Assembly (NCBI GenBank): GCA_002894685.1
Contig: NCRC01000004.1
Location: 1 to 64,000 of the forward strand
Length of the DNA stretch: 64,000 nt
Origin: Salinivenus lutea
Lineage (GTDB): Bacteria > Bacteroidota > Rhodothermia > Rhodothermales > Salinibacteraceae
Reading direction: 5' to 3'
Shown: positions 1 to 9,726 of the stretch, piece by piece
How positions within the stretch are numbered: the stretch's first letter is position 1
Layout: the number at the start of each line of letters is the position of its first letter
Program-made: the position numbers and the translations under genes
The notes under the pieces: model-generated
Seen by the model: only the letters and a program-made list of their open reading frames with translations
Told to the model about the DNA's origin: nothing
Databases searched by the model: none

Positions 1-735
1 CACCCGTCCCTCCCGCAAGACGCGCAGCAGGGCCCGCACGTGGTCTTCCACGTAGAGCCAGTCGCGCACGTTTTTGCCGTCGCCGTAGACTGGAATGGGC
101 TCTCCGTCCAGCGCATTCAGAATCACGACCGGAATCAGCTTCTCGGGGTGCTGGTACGGGCCGTAGTTGTTCGAGCAGTTGGTGATGAGCACCGGCAGGC
201 CGTAGGTCCGGTGCCAGGCCCGCACGAGGTGATCCGCCCCCGCCTTGCTGGCCGAGTAGGGCGAGCTGGGATCGTAGGGCGTCTCCTCGGTAAACGCGCC
301 GGTTTCGCCGAGCTCCCCGTACACCTCGTCGGTCGAGACGTGCAGGAAGCGAAAGTCTTCCCCCTCCCCCTCGGGCAGGTCTTCCCAGTAGGTGCGCGCC
401 GCCTCCAAGAGGACCTGCGTCCCCACCACATTCGTCTGCACAAACGCCGCCGGGCCGTCGATCGAACGGTCCACGTGCGACTCGGCCGCCAGGTGCATCA
501 CGGCCGTCGGTTCGTATTCCCGAAACAGCCGGTGCATCGCCGGGACGTCGGTGATGTCTTCTTCTTCGAAATGAAGGCGGTCGTTCTCGGCGACCGGAGC
601 CAGGTTCTCCCGATGGCCCGCGTAGGTGAGGCTGTCGATCACGCCGACGGTGGCCTCGGTCTCGCGAATGAGGTGTCGCACCACCGCCGAGCCGATAAAG
701 CCGGCGCCTCCGGTGACTAGAACCGTGTCGTTCAT
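1..735 (-). CDS. rfbB: dTDP-glucose 4,6-dehydratase, C-terminus beyond the window
   Basis: Short-chain dehydrogenase/reductase that converts dTDP-glucose to dTDP-4-keto-6-deoxyglucose, the entry step to rhamnose and other deoxysugars. About 245 N-terminal residues are present and the gene runs off the left edge in frame. Visible are the NAD-binding TGGAGFIGS at residues 8-16, the family motif STDEVYG and a YSASK active-site Tyr/Lys pair. The ATG at 735 places the first strand of the Rossmann fold right at the N-terminus, as usual. It is the last visible gene of the leftward arm of the polysaccharide locus. The closest alternative is another nucleotide-sugar 4,6-dehydratase, but motif spacing favours RfbB. 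Confidence 0.93.
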   Translation of the reverse strand, partial: MNDTVLVTGGAGFIGSAVVRHLIRETEATVGVIDSLTYAGHRENLAPVAENDRLHFEEEDITDVPAMHRLFREYEPTAVMHLAAESHVDRSIDGPAAFVQTNVVGTQVLLEAARTYWEDLPEGEGEDFRFLHVSTDEVYGELGETGAFTEETPYDPSSPYSASKAGADHLVRAWHRTYGLPVLITNCSNNYGPYQHPEKLIPVVILNALDGEPIPVYGDGKNVRDWLYVEDHVRALLRVLREGRV

Positions 736-775
736 CGTTCTTGCGTTGATTTGAAGACCGAACACATACGTATCT

Positions 776-2623
776 CTACAGCCACACGAGCGAGATGATC
801 GTGACTGTGAGGGTCATGATAAGAAGCGTCACCGGAACCCCAACCCGGGCGTAATCGGCAAAGCGGTAGCCGCCCGGCGCCATCACCATGAGGTTCGTCT
901 GGTAGCCGATGGGCGTGATGAAGCTGGCCGAGGCCGCCACCGCCACCACGACCCCGAAGGCCGTCGGGGGGGCGCCCAGGTTGGCGGCCGTGGACATCGA
1001 GACCGGCAGCATGAGCACCGCCGCGGCGTTGTTGGTGATGATTTCCGTCAGAAGGTTTGTCGTCAGGTAGAGCGCCGCGAGCACCGCGACGGGCCCGAGC
1101 CCCTCGGTGAGCGACAGTACGCCCCCCGCCGCCGCGTCCGCCAGCCCGGTTGTCTCCACGGCCTGCCCAATGCCGAGCGCCGCCGCAATGACGACCAGCA
1201 CCTGCACGTTGAGGGCGCGCTGCGCCTCCGCCCCCGTCAGGCACCCGCTGAGAATCATCAGGAGGCCCGCGACGAACGCGGCCGTCACAATGGGCACCAG
1301 GCCCGTAGCCGCGGCGAGCACCATGCCGCCGGTGAGGCCGAGGGCCAGCGGCGCCAGGGCGCGGCGGTCTTCGTCCCCCGCGTCTTCTTCGTCGGGCGCC
1401 TCCTCCCGGGTCGCCTCCGCCGGTTGGGCCCGCCCATCGCGCGGGGCCACCAGGTAGAACTCGTCGCGGCTGCCGCTGCTCCACCGCTTCTCGAAGTCGC
1501 TGGGCGCCTCCACGATAAGCAGATCGCCGGCCTGCAGGCGGGTCGTCCCCACCGGACTGGTCACGGGCTGGTCCTCACGCTGGATGCCGAGCACCACGCC
1601 CTGGTATTCCTCGCGAAAGTTGGCCTCCCCCAGCGTCTGCCCCACCAGGTCCGACGACTCCGCGACGACGGCCTCGTAGAGCGGAAGGGTTTTGTAGCGG
1701 ATCGGGTCGGCCCCGTCCGGGCCCGGCAGGGTGCGCTTGAGGCCCGGCCGCCGCAACAGGCGCTCCCGCGCCGCCAGCCGGCCATTGAACGTGAGCACGT
1801 CGCCCTGTTCGAGCATCAGGCGGGGCGTGGCCTGCATCATCTGCCCGTCGCGGCGGACGTGCGTGAGGTAGGCATCCCCGAGGTCGCGCAGGCCCGCCTC
1901 CTTCACGGTCTGGCCGATGACGGGCGACTGCACGGTCACCTTCACCTCGAACATGTCGCGCTCCATCTCCGCCTCCACGGCCGGCGCCGACGTGCCCCGA
2001 TTCGGAAGGAGACGATGCCCCCCCAGCGCAAAGTACGCGATCACGGTCAGCACCGCCGGCACGCCGATCCACGTTACGTCAAAGAGGCCGAGCGGCGCGT
2101 AGCCCTCCGCCTCCATAAGCCCCGCCACGATCAGGTTCGTGGACGTGCCCACGAGGGTGAGCATGCCGCCCGTGATGGCCGCGTACGAGAGCGGGATCAT
2201 GACCTTCGACGCCGGAATGTCGCGCTCGTCGGCCCACCGCTGCAGACGCGGGATGAGCATGGCGACGATGGGCGTGTTGTTGAGGAGCCCCGACAGGAAC
2301 GCCGTGGGCCCCATGAAGCGCGCGAGGGCAACCGCCGAGTTTGCCGAATCGGAAAAGAGCCACGCGTCGATGCGCACCAGGGCCCGCGTGTGCTGCACGC
2401 CCGCCGCGACGATGTAGAGGGCCCCAACCGCCAGCACGGCCGAGTTGGAGAACCCGCCGAAGGCCTGCTCGGGTGTCACGACCCCGGCCACGAGCAGGAC
2501 GGCCAGCCCGGCGAGCATCGTAAGGTCGGGCCGCAGCACCTCGCCGACCAGGGCCCCCACAATCCCCACCACCACCGCGAGGGTGATCCAGGCGTCGGGG
2601 CCGAGGGCGGCGAAGGGACCCAT
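776..2623 (-). CDS. SLC13/DASS-type permease with two RCK_C (TrkA-C) domains, probable sulfate transporter
   Basis: Inner-membrane anion transporter of about 615 residues. Hydrophobic helices occupy roughly residues 10-205 and 425-615. The NNTPIV and GTSTN segments are of the type found in divalent-anion:Na+ symporters. Between the helix blocks lie two TrkA-C/RCK_C-like domains (about 225-290 and 315-380) and a very acidic linker (about 400-420), an arrangement seen in SAC1-type sulfate permeases. It lies 124 bases downstream of cysNC on the same strand, which makes sulfate the most likely substrate. A GTG at 2644 would add seven residues; I preferred the ATG at 2623. Substrate is inferred from context only; tricarboxylate or other anions remain possible. 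Confidence 0.85.
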   Translation of the reverse strand: MGPFAALGPDAWITLAVVVGIVGALVGEVLRPDLTMLAGLAVLLVAGVVTPEQAFGGFSNSAVLAVGALYIVAAGVQHTRALVRIDAWLFSDSANSAVALARFMGPTAFLSGLLNNTPIVAMLIPRLQRWADERDIPASKVMIPLSYAAITGGMLTLVGTSTNLIVAGLMEAEGYAPLGLFDVTWIGVPAVLTVIAYFALGGHRLLPNRGTSAPAVEAEMERDMFEVKVTVQSPVIGQTVKEAGLRDLGDAYLTHVRRDGQMMQATPRLMLEQGDVLTFNGRLAARERLLRRPGLKRTLPGPDGADPIRYKTLPLYEAVVAESSDLVGQTLGEANFREEYQGVVLGIQREDQPVTSPVGTTRLQAGDLLIVEAPSDFEKRWSSGSRDEFYLVAPRDGRAQPAEATREEAPDEEDAGDEDRRALAPLALGLTGGMVLAAATGLVPIVTAAFVAGLLMILSGCLTGAEAQRALNVQVLVVIAAALGIGQAVETTGLADAAAGGVLSLTEGLGPVAVLAALYLTTNLLTEIITNNAAAVLMLPVSMSTAANLGAPPTAFGVVVAVAASASFITPIGYQTNLMVMAPGGYRFADYARVGVPVTLLIMTLTVTIISLVWL

Positions 2624-2747
2624 CACACAGGGACAAGCAGACACGCGACAGCGACAACAACAGCCCGCCCTCCCACCGTCGTAGGGCGGGCACGCGGGAC
2701 CCGTTCTGCAGTCCCCGCGTCAACTTCCAGCCTCCCCCCTCCAGCCC

Positions 2748-4628
2748 TTAGATGATCCCTTCCGCCTCCAACGTCGCAACGATCTGATCCACGCAGGCCT
2801 CCACGTCGTCCGTGTCGGTGTGCACCACGATCTCCGGGTCCTCCGGGGCCTCGTAGGGAGCAGAGACGCCGGTAAAGTTGGCAATCTCGCCCTTCTCGGC
2901 CTTCGCGTAGAGGCCCTTCGTGTCGCGCTCCTTGCAGACCTCCAGCGGGCAGTCGACGTGCACCTCGAAGAAGCGGCCCTCCGGCAGCAGGCCGCGGATG
3001 CGATCGCGATCCTCCTGGTACGGCGAAATGAAGGTGCAGAGCGTCACGTTGCCCTGCTCAAAGAAGAGGCGGGCCACCTCGCCCACGCGGCGAATGTTTT
3101 CCTTCCGGTCGTTGGGACTGAAGCCGAGGTCCCCGCAGAGCCCGTGGCGCACGTTGTCGCCGTCGAGCATCATCGTCTGCAGGTCTCGATCGAAGAGGCG
3201 TTCCTCCAGCTTGCGCGCAATCGTGGACTTGCCCGACCCCGAAAGGCCGGTGAGCCAGACAACCGCCGCCTGGTGCTCGTTCTTCTCTTCTCGCGCCTGC
3301 CGCGGGATGTTGAGTCCCTCCCACACGACGTTCGGCGAGGTGTCGCGCTCGGTCGCCGTGGCCATTTCTTCCTGGCCGAACGGCGCCACGTCCTCGGCCT
3401 CGCCGCGAATCATGCCCGCGGCCACCGTGTCGTTCGTGTCGGGATCGATGAGGATGAAGCTCCCAGTCGACCGGTTGATCTTGTACGGGTCGATGAAGAG
3501 CGGGTCGGCCGTCTCCAGCTCCACACGCCCAATGTCGTTGAGCTCAAAGGTGTCGGCCTCCTCGCGGTGGAAGGTCTCGACGTTGGTGCGGTACACCACC
3601 TTCGAGACGTAGGCCTGGGTGCGGCGGGTGGTGTGCTGAATGACGTAGGGGCGGTCCTGGCGCATCGCCTCCTCGTTCATCCAGCAGAGGTCGGCGTCGA
3701 TCTGGCGCGTGACGGCCTCGGGTCGGTTGCGGCTGCGGACGAGCATCGACCCGCGGCTCACGTCGATCTCGTCGGTGAGGGAGATCACGACCGAGTCGCC
3801 CGGGCCCGCCTCCTCCACGTCGCCGTCGAGGGTCGTAATCGACTCGACATGGGAGGACCGCTTCGAAGGGAGTTCTAAGACTTCCTCGCCGGGCCGGACC
3901 TTGCCGGAGGCCACCTGTCCCGCAAACCCGCGGAAGTCCTGGTGCGGCCGGATGACGTTCTGGACGGGGAACCGAAAGTCGACCTGGTTGCGGTCGGCCT
4001 CCGGGCGCACGTTTTCGAGGCGGTGCAGGAGCGTGGGCCCGTTGTACCACGGCATGTTTCCCGACGGGTCCACGACGTTGTCGCCCTTCAGGGCCGAGAT
4101 GGGGATGAAGGTGATGTCGTTGATGTCGAGGTTGTCGGAGAACGACTGAAACTCCTCGACAATCTGGCGGAACCGCTCCTCGCTGTAGTCCACGAGGTCC
4201 ATCTTGTTGACCGCCACGATCATGTACGGAATTTGCAGCAGCGAGGCGATGAAGGCGTGCCGCCGCGTCTGCTCAATCACCCCGTTGCGCGCGTCAATCA
4301 GCTCCACGGCCAGCTCCGCCGTCGAGGCGCCCGTCACCATATTGCGGGTGTACTGCTCGTGCCCCGGCGTGTCCGCGATGATAAACTTGCGGTTCGGCGT
4401 CGAGAAGTAGCGGTACGCCACGTCAATCGTGATGCCCTGCTCCCGCTCGGCCCGCAGGCCGTCGGTCAGGAGCCCGAGCTCAATCTCGTCGTCGTCGCGG
4501 TGCGTGTTGCGCCGGATCTCTTCGAGCTTGTCCTCAAAGATCTGCTGGGTGTCGTAGAAGAGGCGCCCGATCAGGGTGCTTTTGCCGTCGTCGACGCTCC
4601 CGGCGGTCGTGAATCGAAGTACGTCCAT
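2748..4628 (-). CDS. cysNC: Bifunctional sulfate adenylyltransferase subunit 1 / adenylylsulfate kinase
   Basis: Fusion of the GTPase subunit of ATP sulfurylase (CysN, about residues 1-430) with APS kinase (CysC, about 450-626). With CysD it converts sulfate to APS and then phosphorylates APS to PAPS in the cytoplasm. CysN shows GSVDDGKST at 10-18, the G3 motif DTPGHEQY and the G4 motif NKMD. CysC has its own P-loop, GLSGSGKST, at about 461-469, followed by DGDNVRHGL. The ATG at 4628 starts directly before the conserved DVLRFTTAGS segment; an upstream start at 4679 would add 17 unconserved residues. It sits just downstream of cysD. No PAPS reductase is in the window, whereas a sulfotransferase is, so the PAPS may feed sulfation. 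Confidence 0.95.
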   Translation of the reverse strand: MDVLRFTTAGSVDDGKSTLIGRLFYDTQQIFEDKLEEIRRNTHRDDDEIELGLLTDGLRAEREQGITIDVAYRYFSTPNRKFIIADTPGHEQYTRNMVTGASTAELAVELIDARNGVIEQTRRHAFIASLLQIPYMIVAVNKMDLVDYSEERFRQIVEEFQSFSDNLDINDITFIPISALKGDNVVDPSGNMPWYNGPTLLHRLENVRPEADRNQVDFRFPVQNVIRPHQDFRGFAGQVASGKVRPGEEVLELPSKRSSHVESITTLDGDVEEAGPGDSVVISLTDEIDVSRGSMLVRSRNRPEAVTRQIDADLCWMNEEAMRQDRPYVIQHTTRRTQAYVSKVVYRTNVETFHREEADTFELNDIGRVELETADPLFIDPYKINRSTGSFILIDPDTNDTVAAGMIRGEAEDVAPFGQEEMATATERDTSPNVVWEGLNIPRQAREEKNEHQAAVVWLTGLSGSGKSTIARKLEERLFDRDLQTMMLDGDNVRHGLCGDLGFSPNDRKENIRRVGEVARLFFEQGNVTLCTFISPYQEDRDRIRGLLPEGRFFEVHVDCPLEVCKERDTKGLYAKAEKGEIANFTGVSAPYEAPEDPEIVVHTDTDDVEACVDQIVATLEAEGII

Positions 4629-4726
4629 CAGGTCGGTTTCGAGTTGCGAGGTTTGATGTTTGAATTGGGCGTGGGGCACGCCCCGAGGGGCCCCATTCGG
4701 CCCCTGCCGTCACAGTGTGCCGGTGC

Positions 4727-5638
4727 CTAGAAGTAGCCTTCGCGCTTGCGGTCTTCCATGGCGGCCTCGGCGCGCTGGTCGTCGGCGCGGGCGCTGCGCT
4801 CGCCCTTCTGCGTGGTGGCCACCTCGGCGACCACTTCCTCGATCGTGGTGGCGGTCGATTCCACGGCCCCCGTACACGTCATGTCGCCGATGGTGCGGAA
4901 GCGGACCATCTTTTCGACGTACTCCTCCTCCTCGCGAAGGTCGTTGTAGGGAGACTTGGGCAGCAGCACGCCGTCGCGCTCAAACATGGTGCGCTCGTGG
5001 GCGAGGTAGAGACTGGGAATCTCCAGGTCCTCCTGCTGGATGTACTGCCACACGTCCAGCTCCGTCCAGTTGCTGAGCGGGAAGGCGCGGAAGTGCTCGC
5101 CGTGCTTGCTGCGGCCGTTGTAGAGGTTCCAGAGCTCGGGGCGCTGGTTCTTCGGGTCCCAGTTCCCAAACCGGTCGCGGTGGGAGAAGAAGCGTTCCTT
5201 GGCGCGGGCCTTTTCCTCGTCGCGCCGGGCCCCGCCGAGGGCCACGTCGAAGCCGTACTCCTTGATCGTGTCGAGCAAGGTGACGATCTGGAGCTTGTTG
5301 CGGCTCGCATCGGGGCCCTGCTCCTCCTTCGCCCGGCCCGACTCGATGGTCTCTTCCACGCTCCCCACAATGAGGTCCAGGTCGTGCTCCTCCATCAGGT
5401 TGTCCCGGAATTCGATGGTTTCGGGGAAGTTGTGGCCCGTATCCACGTGGAGGATCGGGAACGGCACCTGGCCGGGGTAGAAGGCCTTGCGGGCCAGGTG
5501 GATGAGGAGGAGGGAGTCCTTCCCGCCGCTGAACATGAGGACGGGCTTCTCAAATTGAGCCACCGCTTCACGAATCACGTGAATGGCTTCGGACTCCAGC
5601 CAGTCGAGGTGCTTGGAGGTGTCCATTGCGTTCGACAT
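4727..5638 (-). CDS. cysD: Sulfate adenylyltransferase subunit 2
   Basis: Catalytic ATP-pyrophosphatase-fold subunit of ATP sulfurylase, which adenylylates sulfate using the GTPase energy supplied by CysN. At 303 residues it matches the usual length of the family. The PP-loop motif SGGKDS is at residues 37-42, and the conserved C-terminal part with RFRTIGDMTCTGAVES, diagnostic for CysD rather than CysH, is intact. It is immediately upstream of cysNC on the same strand with about 100 bases between them, the standard cysDN order. An in-frame ATG four codons downstream could be the actual start. The downstream SLC13 permease and upstream nucleotide-sugar genes suggest co-expression with glycan synthesis rather than with cysteine synthesis. 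Confidence 0.95.
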   Translation of the reverse strand: MSNAMDTSKHLDWLESEAIHVIREAVAQFEKPVLMFSGGKDSLLLIHLARKAFYPGQVPFPILHVDTGHNFPETIEFRDNLMEEHDLDLIVGSVEETIESGRAKEEQGPDASRNKLQIVTLLDTIKEYGFDVALGGARRDEEKARAKERFFSHRDRFGNWDPKNQRPELWNLYNGRSKHGEHFRAFPLSNWTELDVWQYIQQEDLEIPSLYLAHERTMFERDGVLLPKSPYNDLREEEEYVEKMVRFRTIGDMTCTGAVESTATTIEEVVAEVATTQKGERSARADDQRAEAAMEDRKREGYF

Positions 5639-5727
5639 AAAAGCGAAACGAAACGTCTGTCGGGTGTTGTGGAGAGGAAGCGCCCCCGCCGCGTGCAGGC
5701 CGCCGGGGGCACACAGGGAGATCCGCC

Positions 5728-6690
5728 TCAGGTTTCGGAGGGGGCGGGAGCATCAATCTTCTCCCGGAAGTAGTCGAGCGTGCGGCGCAGGCCCTCGCGG
5801 CGGTCGACCTTGGGCTGCCAGCCCAGCACGTCCCGGGCCTTCGAGATGTCGGGCTGCCGCACCTGCGGGTCGTCTTTGGGGAGCTCTTCGTAGGTGATGG
5901 GGCTGTCGCTCCCCGTAATCTCGATAATTTCCTCGGCGAACTCCTTGATCGTGATCTCGTCGGGGTTGCCGATGTTGACGGGGTCGGTCTCGTCGCTCAG
6001 GAGGAGCCGGTAGATGCCCTCCACGAGGTCGTCGACGTAGCAGAAGGCGCGCGTCTGGCTGCCGTCGCCGTAGACGGTGAGCGGATCGTCGCGGAGGGCC
6101 TGCGACATGAACGTGGGCAGGGCCCGTCCGTCGTCGACCCGCATGCGGGGGCCGTAGGTGTTGAAGATGCGCACGATCCGCGTCTCGACCCCGTGGTACC
6201 GGTTGTAGGCCATCGTGAGGGCCTCGGCAAAGCGCTTGGCCTCGTCGTACACGCCGCGCTCCCCAATCGGGTTGACGTTCCCCCAGTAGTCCTCGGGCTG
6301 CGGGTGCACCAGCGGATCGCCGTACACCTCGCTCGTCGAGGCCAGCAGGAAGCGGGCGTCCTTCGCCTTGGCGAGGCCGAGCGCCTTGTGCGTGCCCAGC
6401 GCCCCGACCTTAAGGGTCTGAATGGGCAGGCGCAGGTAGTCGTCCGGCGCCGCGGGGCTGGCAAAATGAAGGACGTAGTCGAGGTCGCCGTTGACGTGCA
6501 GGTAGTCGGTCACGTCGTACTTCACGAACCGAAACCGATCCTGCCCCAGGTCAAAGAGGTGCTCGATGTTTTCGGTGTCGCCGGTGACGAGGTTGTCCAT
6601 GCAGATGACCTCATGGCCCTCGTCGATGAAGCGATCGCAGAGGTGGGAGCCGAGAAAGCCGGCGCCCCCGGTAATTAGGGTGCGGGGCAT
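5728..6690 (-). CDS. UDP-glucuronate decarboxylase (UDP-xylose synthase)
   Basis: SDR-family enzyme of 320 residues that oxidises and decarboxylates UDP-glucuronate to UDP-xylose (or the 4-keto-pentose). The N-terminal [10 protein letters not shown] binds NAD. Further markers are HFASPAAP, the serine-containing STSEVYGDP and the YDEAK active-site Tyr-x3-Lys. The [10 protein letters not shown] segment and a C-terminal [14 protein letters not shown] are characteristic of the UXS subfamily. Its substrate is the product of the Ugd gene immediately upstream (42 bases), so the two form a two-step pathway. The ATG at 6690 is at the first strand of the fold. A UDP-glucuronate 4-epimerase is a less likely alternative because of the UXS-type SPAAP motif. 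Confidence 0.92.
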   Translation of the reverse strand: MPRTLITGGAGFLGSHLCDRFIDEGHEVICMDNLVTGDTENIEHLFDLGQDRFRFVKYDVTDYLHVNGDLDYVLHFASPAAPDDYLRLPIQTLKVGALGTHKALGLAKAKDARFLLASTSEVYGDPLVHPQPEDYWGNVNPIGERGVYDEAKRFAEALTMAYNRYHGVETRIVRIFNTYGPRMRVDDGRALPTFMSQALRDDPLTVYGDGSQTRAFCYVDDLVEGIYRLLLSDETDPVNIGNPDEITIKEFAEEIIEITGSDSPITYEELPKDDPQVRQPDISKARDVLGWQPKVDRREGLRRTLDYFREKIDAPAPSET

Positions 6691-6732
6691 GGGAGGGAAA
6701 GGGGGATCAATGGAAGGGGGAGGCGACGGAGG

Positions 6733-8124
6733 CTACGCAGGCTGTCCGTTTTCGACAATGGCTTCCTCGATGGCCTCTTCGTCCTGCACGGGCGGGTAGT
6801 GCGGCCGGCCGACGCTGTAGTAGTCGAAGCCCATCTCGGCCATGCGGTCCGGCTCAAAGACATTGCGGCCGTCGAAGATGAGCGGGCGGGCCAGGTGCTC
6901 GCGCACCTTGGCAAGGTTCGGGCGACGGAACTCGTGCCACTCCGTGCAGATGAGGAGCGCGTCGGCCCCGTCGAGCACATCGTACATGTTGTCGCCGTAC
7001 GTCATGCGGTCGCCGAAGGTCTTCCGGGTTGTGTCAATCGCCTCCGGGTCGTAGCCCGCGATGTCCGCGCCCTTGTCCAGCAGGTCCTCGATGATGATGT
7101 GGGAGGGCGCCTCGCGGGTGTCGTCGGTTCCCGGCTTGAAGGAGAGGCCCCACACGGCAATTTTGCGGCCTTCCATGTCGCCCCCAAAGTAGTCGGTGGC
7201 CTGCTCGGCCAGGCGGCGGCGCTGCCGGTCGTTCACGTCCAGCACGGCGTCGAGGATCTGAAAGTCGTACCCCTCCTGCCGTCCCTTTCGCTGCAGGGCC
7301 TGCACGTCTTTCGGGAAGCAACTGCCCCCGAAGCCAATGCCGGCGTACAGGAAGTGCGGCCCGATGCGGTGGTCCTTGCTGATGCCGAGCCGCACCTTGT
7401 CGACGTTGGCGCCGACGCGGTCGCACACGTTCGCGATTTCGTTCATGAACGAGATGCGCGTGGCCAGGAGCGAGTTGGCCGCGTACTTGATCATCTCGGC
7501 CGAGCGCTCGTCGACGACCAGGATGGGATTCCCCTGCCGCACAAACGGCTCGTACAGCCGCTTCATGCGTTCGGCCGCCTTCTCGCTGGAGGTGCCGATC
7601 ACCACACGGTCCGGCTTCATGAAGTCGTCGACCGCCGCGCCCTCGCGCAAGAACTCAGGGTTCGACACCACATCGAAGTGCTCTCCCGGGACGAGGCCTC
7701 GTTCTTCCACCACGGTGCGCACCCGGTCGGCGGTGCCGACGGGGACGGTGCTCTTGTTCACGATGACGCGGTATTTCGGCTCCTCCTCGGCGGCAATCAG
7801 ATCGGCCACCTCGTCCGCCGCGTCCATCACGTAGGACAGGTCCGCCGATCCGTCCTCGCCCGGCGGCGTGGGGAGCGCCATAAAGACGGCGTCGGCCGAC
7901 GCGACGGCCTCTGCCAGGTCCGTCGTAAAGTGCAGCCGGTCCTCCTTCCGGTTGCGCGAGAAGTAGTGCTCAAGATCCGGCTCGTAGATGGGGAGCTCGC
8001 CGTTTCGGAGCATCTCGACCTTGTCCCGGTCGATGTCCACACAGGTCACCTGATTGCCCATTTCGGCAAAGCAGGTTCCAGAGACAAGACCCACATAGCC
8101 GGTCCCAACGATGGCAATATTCAT
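6733..8124 (-). CDS. ugd: UDP-glucose 6-dehydrogenase
   Basis: NAD-dependent four-electron oxidation of UDP-glucose to UDP-glucuronate in the cytoplasm. The 463-residue protein starts with the Rossmann motif GTGYVGLVSG at about residues 7-16. It contains the conserved NPEFLREG substrate segment and the catalytic cysteine in GFGGSCFPKD. The C-terminal UDP-binding domain includes GLSFKPGTDDTR. The ATG at 8124 was chosen because MNIAIVG is the standard N-terminus; upstream in-frame sequence to 8193 is basic and unconserved. It is the first gene of the leftward arm, facing the DegT gene across a 447-base divergent intergenic region, and feeds the decarboxylase downstream. Confidence 0.95.
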   Translation of the reverse strand: MNIAIVGTGYVGLVSGTCFAEMGNQVTCVDIDRDKVEMLRNGELPIYEPDLEHYFSRNRKEDRLHFTTDLAEAVASADAVFMALPTPPGEDGSADLSYVMDAADEVADLIAAEEEPKYRVIVNKSTVPVGTADRVRTVVEERGLVPGEHFDVVSNPEFLREGAAVDDFMKPDRVVIGTSSEKAAERMKRLYEPFVRQGNPILVVDERSAEMIKYAANSLLATRISFMNEIANVCDRVGANVDKVRLGISKDHRIGPHFLYAGIGFGGSCFPKDVQALQRKGRQEGYDFQILDAVLDVNDRQRRRLAEQATDYFGGDMEGRKIAVWGLSFKPGTDDTREAPSHIIIEDLLDKGADIAGYDPEAIDTTRKTFGDRMTYGDNMYDVLDGADALLICTEWHEFRRPNLAKVREHLARPLIFDGRNVFEPDRMAEMGFDYYSVGRPHYPPVQDEEAIEEAIVENGQPA

Positions 8125-8571
8125 AGGGCAAAAAAAGAATCGAAGCAGTAGACGAAATGATGCGGTCTCGGCGCGCCTGCGCCAAAGGGCCAAGAAGAGG
8201 GTACGTCGACGATCGGCGACACGTCAGGTCCTTTTCGCCCCACAGAACACAAACAATGGCGTGTTTCGCCTCATCCTCCGGCGACGCCCCTCCCGAACCT
8301 CCTCCCTCAGCCTGAAGAGGTGACTCTAACCAGAAAGCACTCAGAAAAGGTTGCATGCGGAACGGTGTACAGCACTTGGTATTTTGTGAATCATCGACGA
8401 TAAAAGCAATGGCTGAAGGGCCGCTCCACGTTCATTCCACATTCTTCGTGCTCTTTCCATCGGCGCCTGGCGTCTCGGGCCCTCTCAGCCGGCGATGGGC
8501 CTATCGCTTTCTCCTCTCTTCACCGCCTCCTATGTTGAACGATCCCCTTCTGCCCCAGTCGCCTCCGCTTC
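8125..8571. promoter_or_regulatory. Divergent intergenic region between ugd and the DegT gene
   Basis: Non-coding stretch of 447 bases separating the two arms of the polysaccharide locus; promoters for both arms should lie here. The part at about 8330-8420 is visibly richer in A and T than the surrounding sequence and contains TTGGTATTTTGTG at about 8377-8389, which only loosely resembles the Bacteroidota -7 element (TAnnTTTG). I find no convincing open frame, terminator or long inverted repeat. The regulatory role is inferred from gene orientation. Confidence 0.5.
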
Positions 8572-9705
8572 ATGCCGGATTCCATCCCGCTTGCGCAACC
8601 CGCCATTACGGAGGAAGGTAAGGAGCTCGTGGACACGGTGCTCTCCTCCGGTCGCCTCTCGCGCGGCCCGTTCGTCGAGGCGTTTGAGGAACGGATGGCC
8701 GAGCGCTGCGGCACGACGCACGCCGTGGCGGTGAGCAGCGGGACGGCGGCACTTCACTGCATCGTCCGGGCCCTCGACCTCCCCGCGGGCGCCGGGGTGA
8801 TCACCACCCCGTTCAGCTTCGTGGCCTCGACGAACGTGCTGCTGTACGAAGACCTGCGGCCCCGCTTCGTCGACATCGACCCGGAAACGTACAACCTCGA
8901 CGTGGAGGCCGTCGAGGCCGCCCTCACGCCTCAGACGGAAGCCCTCCTGGCCGTCGATGTGTTCGGCGTACCGGCCGACTGGCCCACGCTGCACGACCTG
9001 GCCGACGCGCACGACCTCCGACTCATCGACGATGCCTGCGAGGCCCTAGGGGCCGCGATCGACGATCAGCCGGCGGGCAGCTGGGGCACGGCGGGGGCCT
9101 TTGGCTTCTACCCAAACAAACAAATCACGACTGGGGAGGGCGGCTGCATTACGACCGACGACGACGCCCTGGCCCGCAGGTGCCGCGCCCTCCGCAATCA
9201 CGGTCGCACCGGCACCGGGCGCATGACCCACGAGCAGTTGGGCTACAACTACCGCCTCGACGAACTCTCAGCCGCCGTGGGCTGCGCTCAGCTGGATCGG
9301 CTCGGCCCGGCCCTCGACGCCCGGGCCGCGGTCGCGGCACAGTATGCCGACGCCCTGGCCCCGCTCCGCGACGACCTCGTGCTGCCGTCCGCGGCCCCGA
9401 ACGGCACGCGGAGCTGGTTCGTCTACGTCGTCCGCCTCCGCGACCACTTTGCCCCCGAGGCCCGCGACCAACTGATGGCCGCCCTCCAGGACGCCGGGAT
9501 CGGGTGCGCACCGTACTTCCCCCCGATCCATCTGCAGCCGTACCACCGGGAGGCGCTGGGCCATGCCCCGGGCGACTTTCCGGTCTGTGAGCACGTCTCC
9601 AATCGCACCCTCGCCCTTCCCTTCCACGAGGACCTGTCCCCGGCCGCCCTCCAGCGCGTCGCGACCGCACTGGCCGACCGGCTTCCGTCGCTTCCCCGCA
9701 CGTAG
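8572..9705 (+). CDS. DegT/DnrJ/EryC1/StrS-family PLP-dependent sugar aminotransferase
   Basis: Fold-type I aminotransferase of 377 residues that transfers an amino group, usually from glutamate, to a nucleotide-linked keto sugar. The family signatures are SSGTAALH near residue 56, TTPFSFVAS, the aspartate in IDDACEALGA and the PLP lysine K183 in FYPNKQITTGEGG, followed by the typical NHGR and YNYRLDE segments. The substrate could be the 4-keto sugar made by the PglF-like dehydratase encoded at 12570, as in the PglF-PglE pair, or the keto product of RfbB. First gene of the rightward arm, with the sulfotransferase gene 21 bases downstream. Exact sugar unknown. Confidence 0.92.
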   Translation: MPDSIPLAQPAITEEGKELVDTVLSSGRLSRGPFVEAFEERMAERCGTTHAVAVSSGTAALHCIVRALDLPAGAGVITTPFSFVASTNVLLYEDLRPRFVDIDPETYNLDVEAVEAALTPQTEALLAVDVFGVPADWPTLHDLADAHDLRLIDDACEALGAAIDDQPAGSWGTAGAFGFYPNKQITTGEGGCITTDDDALARRCRALRNHGRTGTGRMTHEQLGYNYRLDELSAAVGCAQLDRLGPALDARAAVAAQYADALAPLRDDLVLPSAAPNGTRSWFVYVVRLRDHFAPEARDQLMAALQDAGIGCAPYFPPIHLQPYHREALGHAPGDFPVCEHVSNRTLALPFHEDLSPAALQRVATALADRLPSLPRT

Positions 9706-9726
9706 CGGACCACAGCCCTTCGCCCC

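Noticed and set aside
8355-8621. Possible small forward gene in the divergent promoter region
   Set aside because: It overlaps the start of the DegT gene out of frame and has no motif; the region is better read as promoter.
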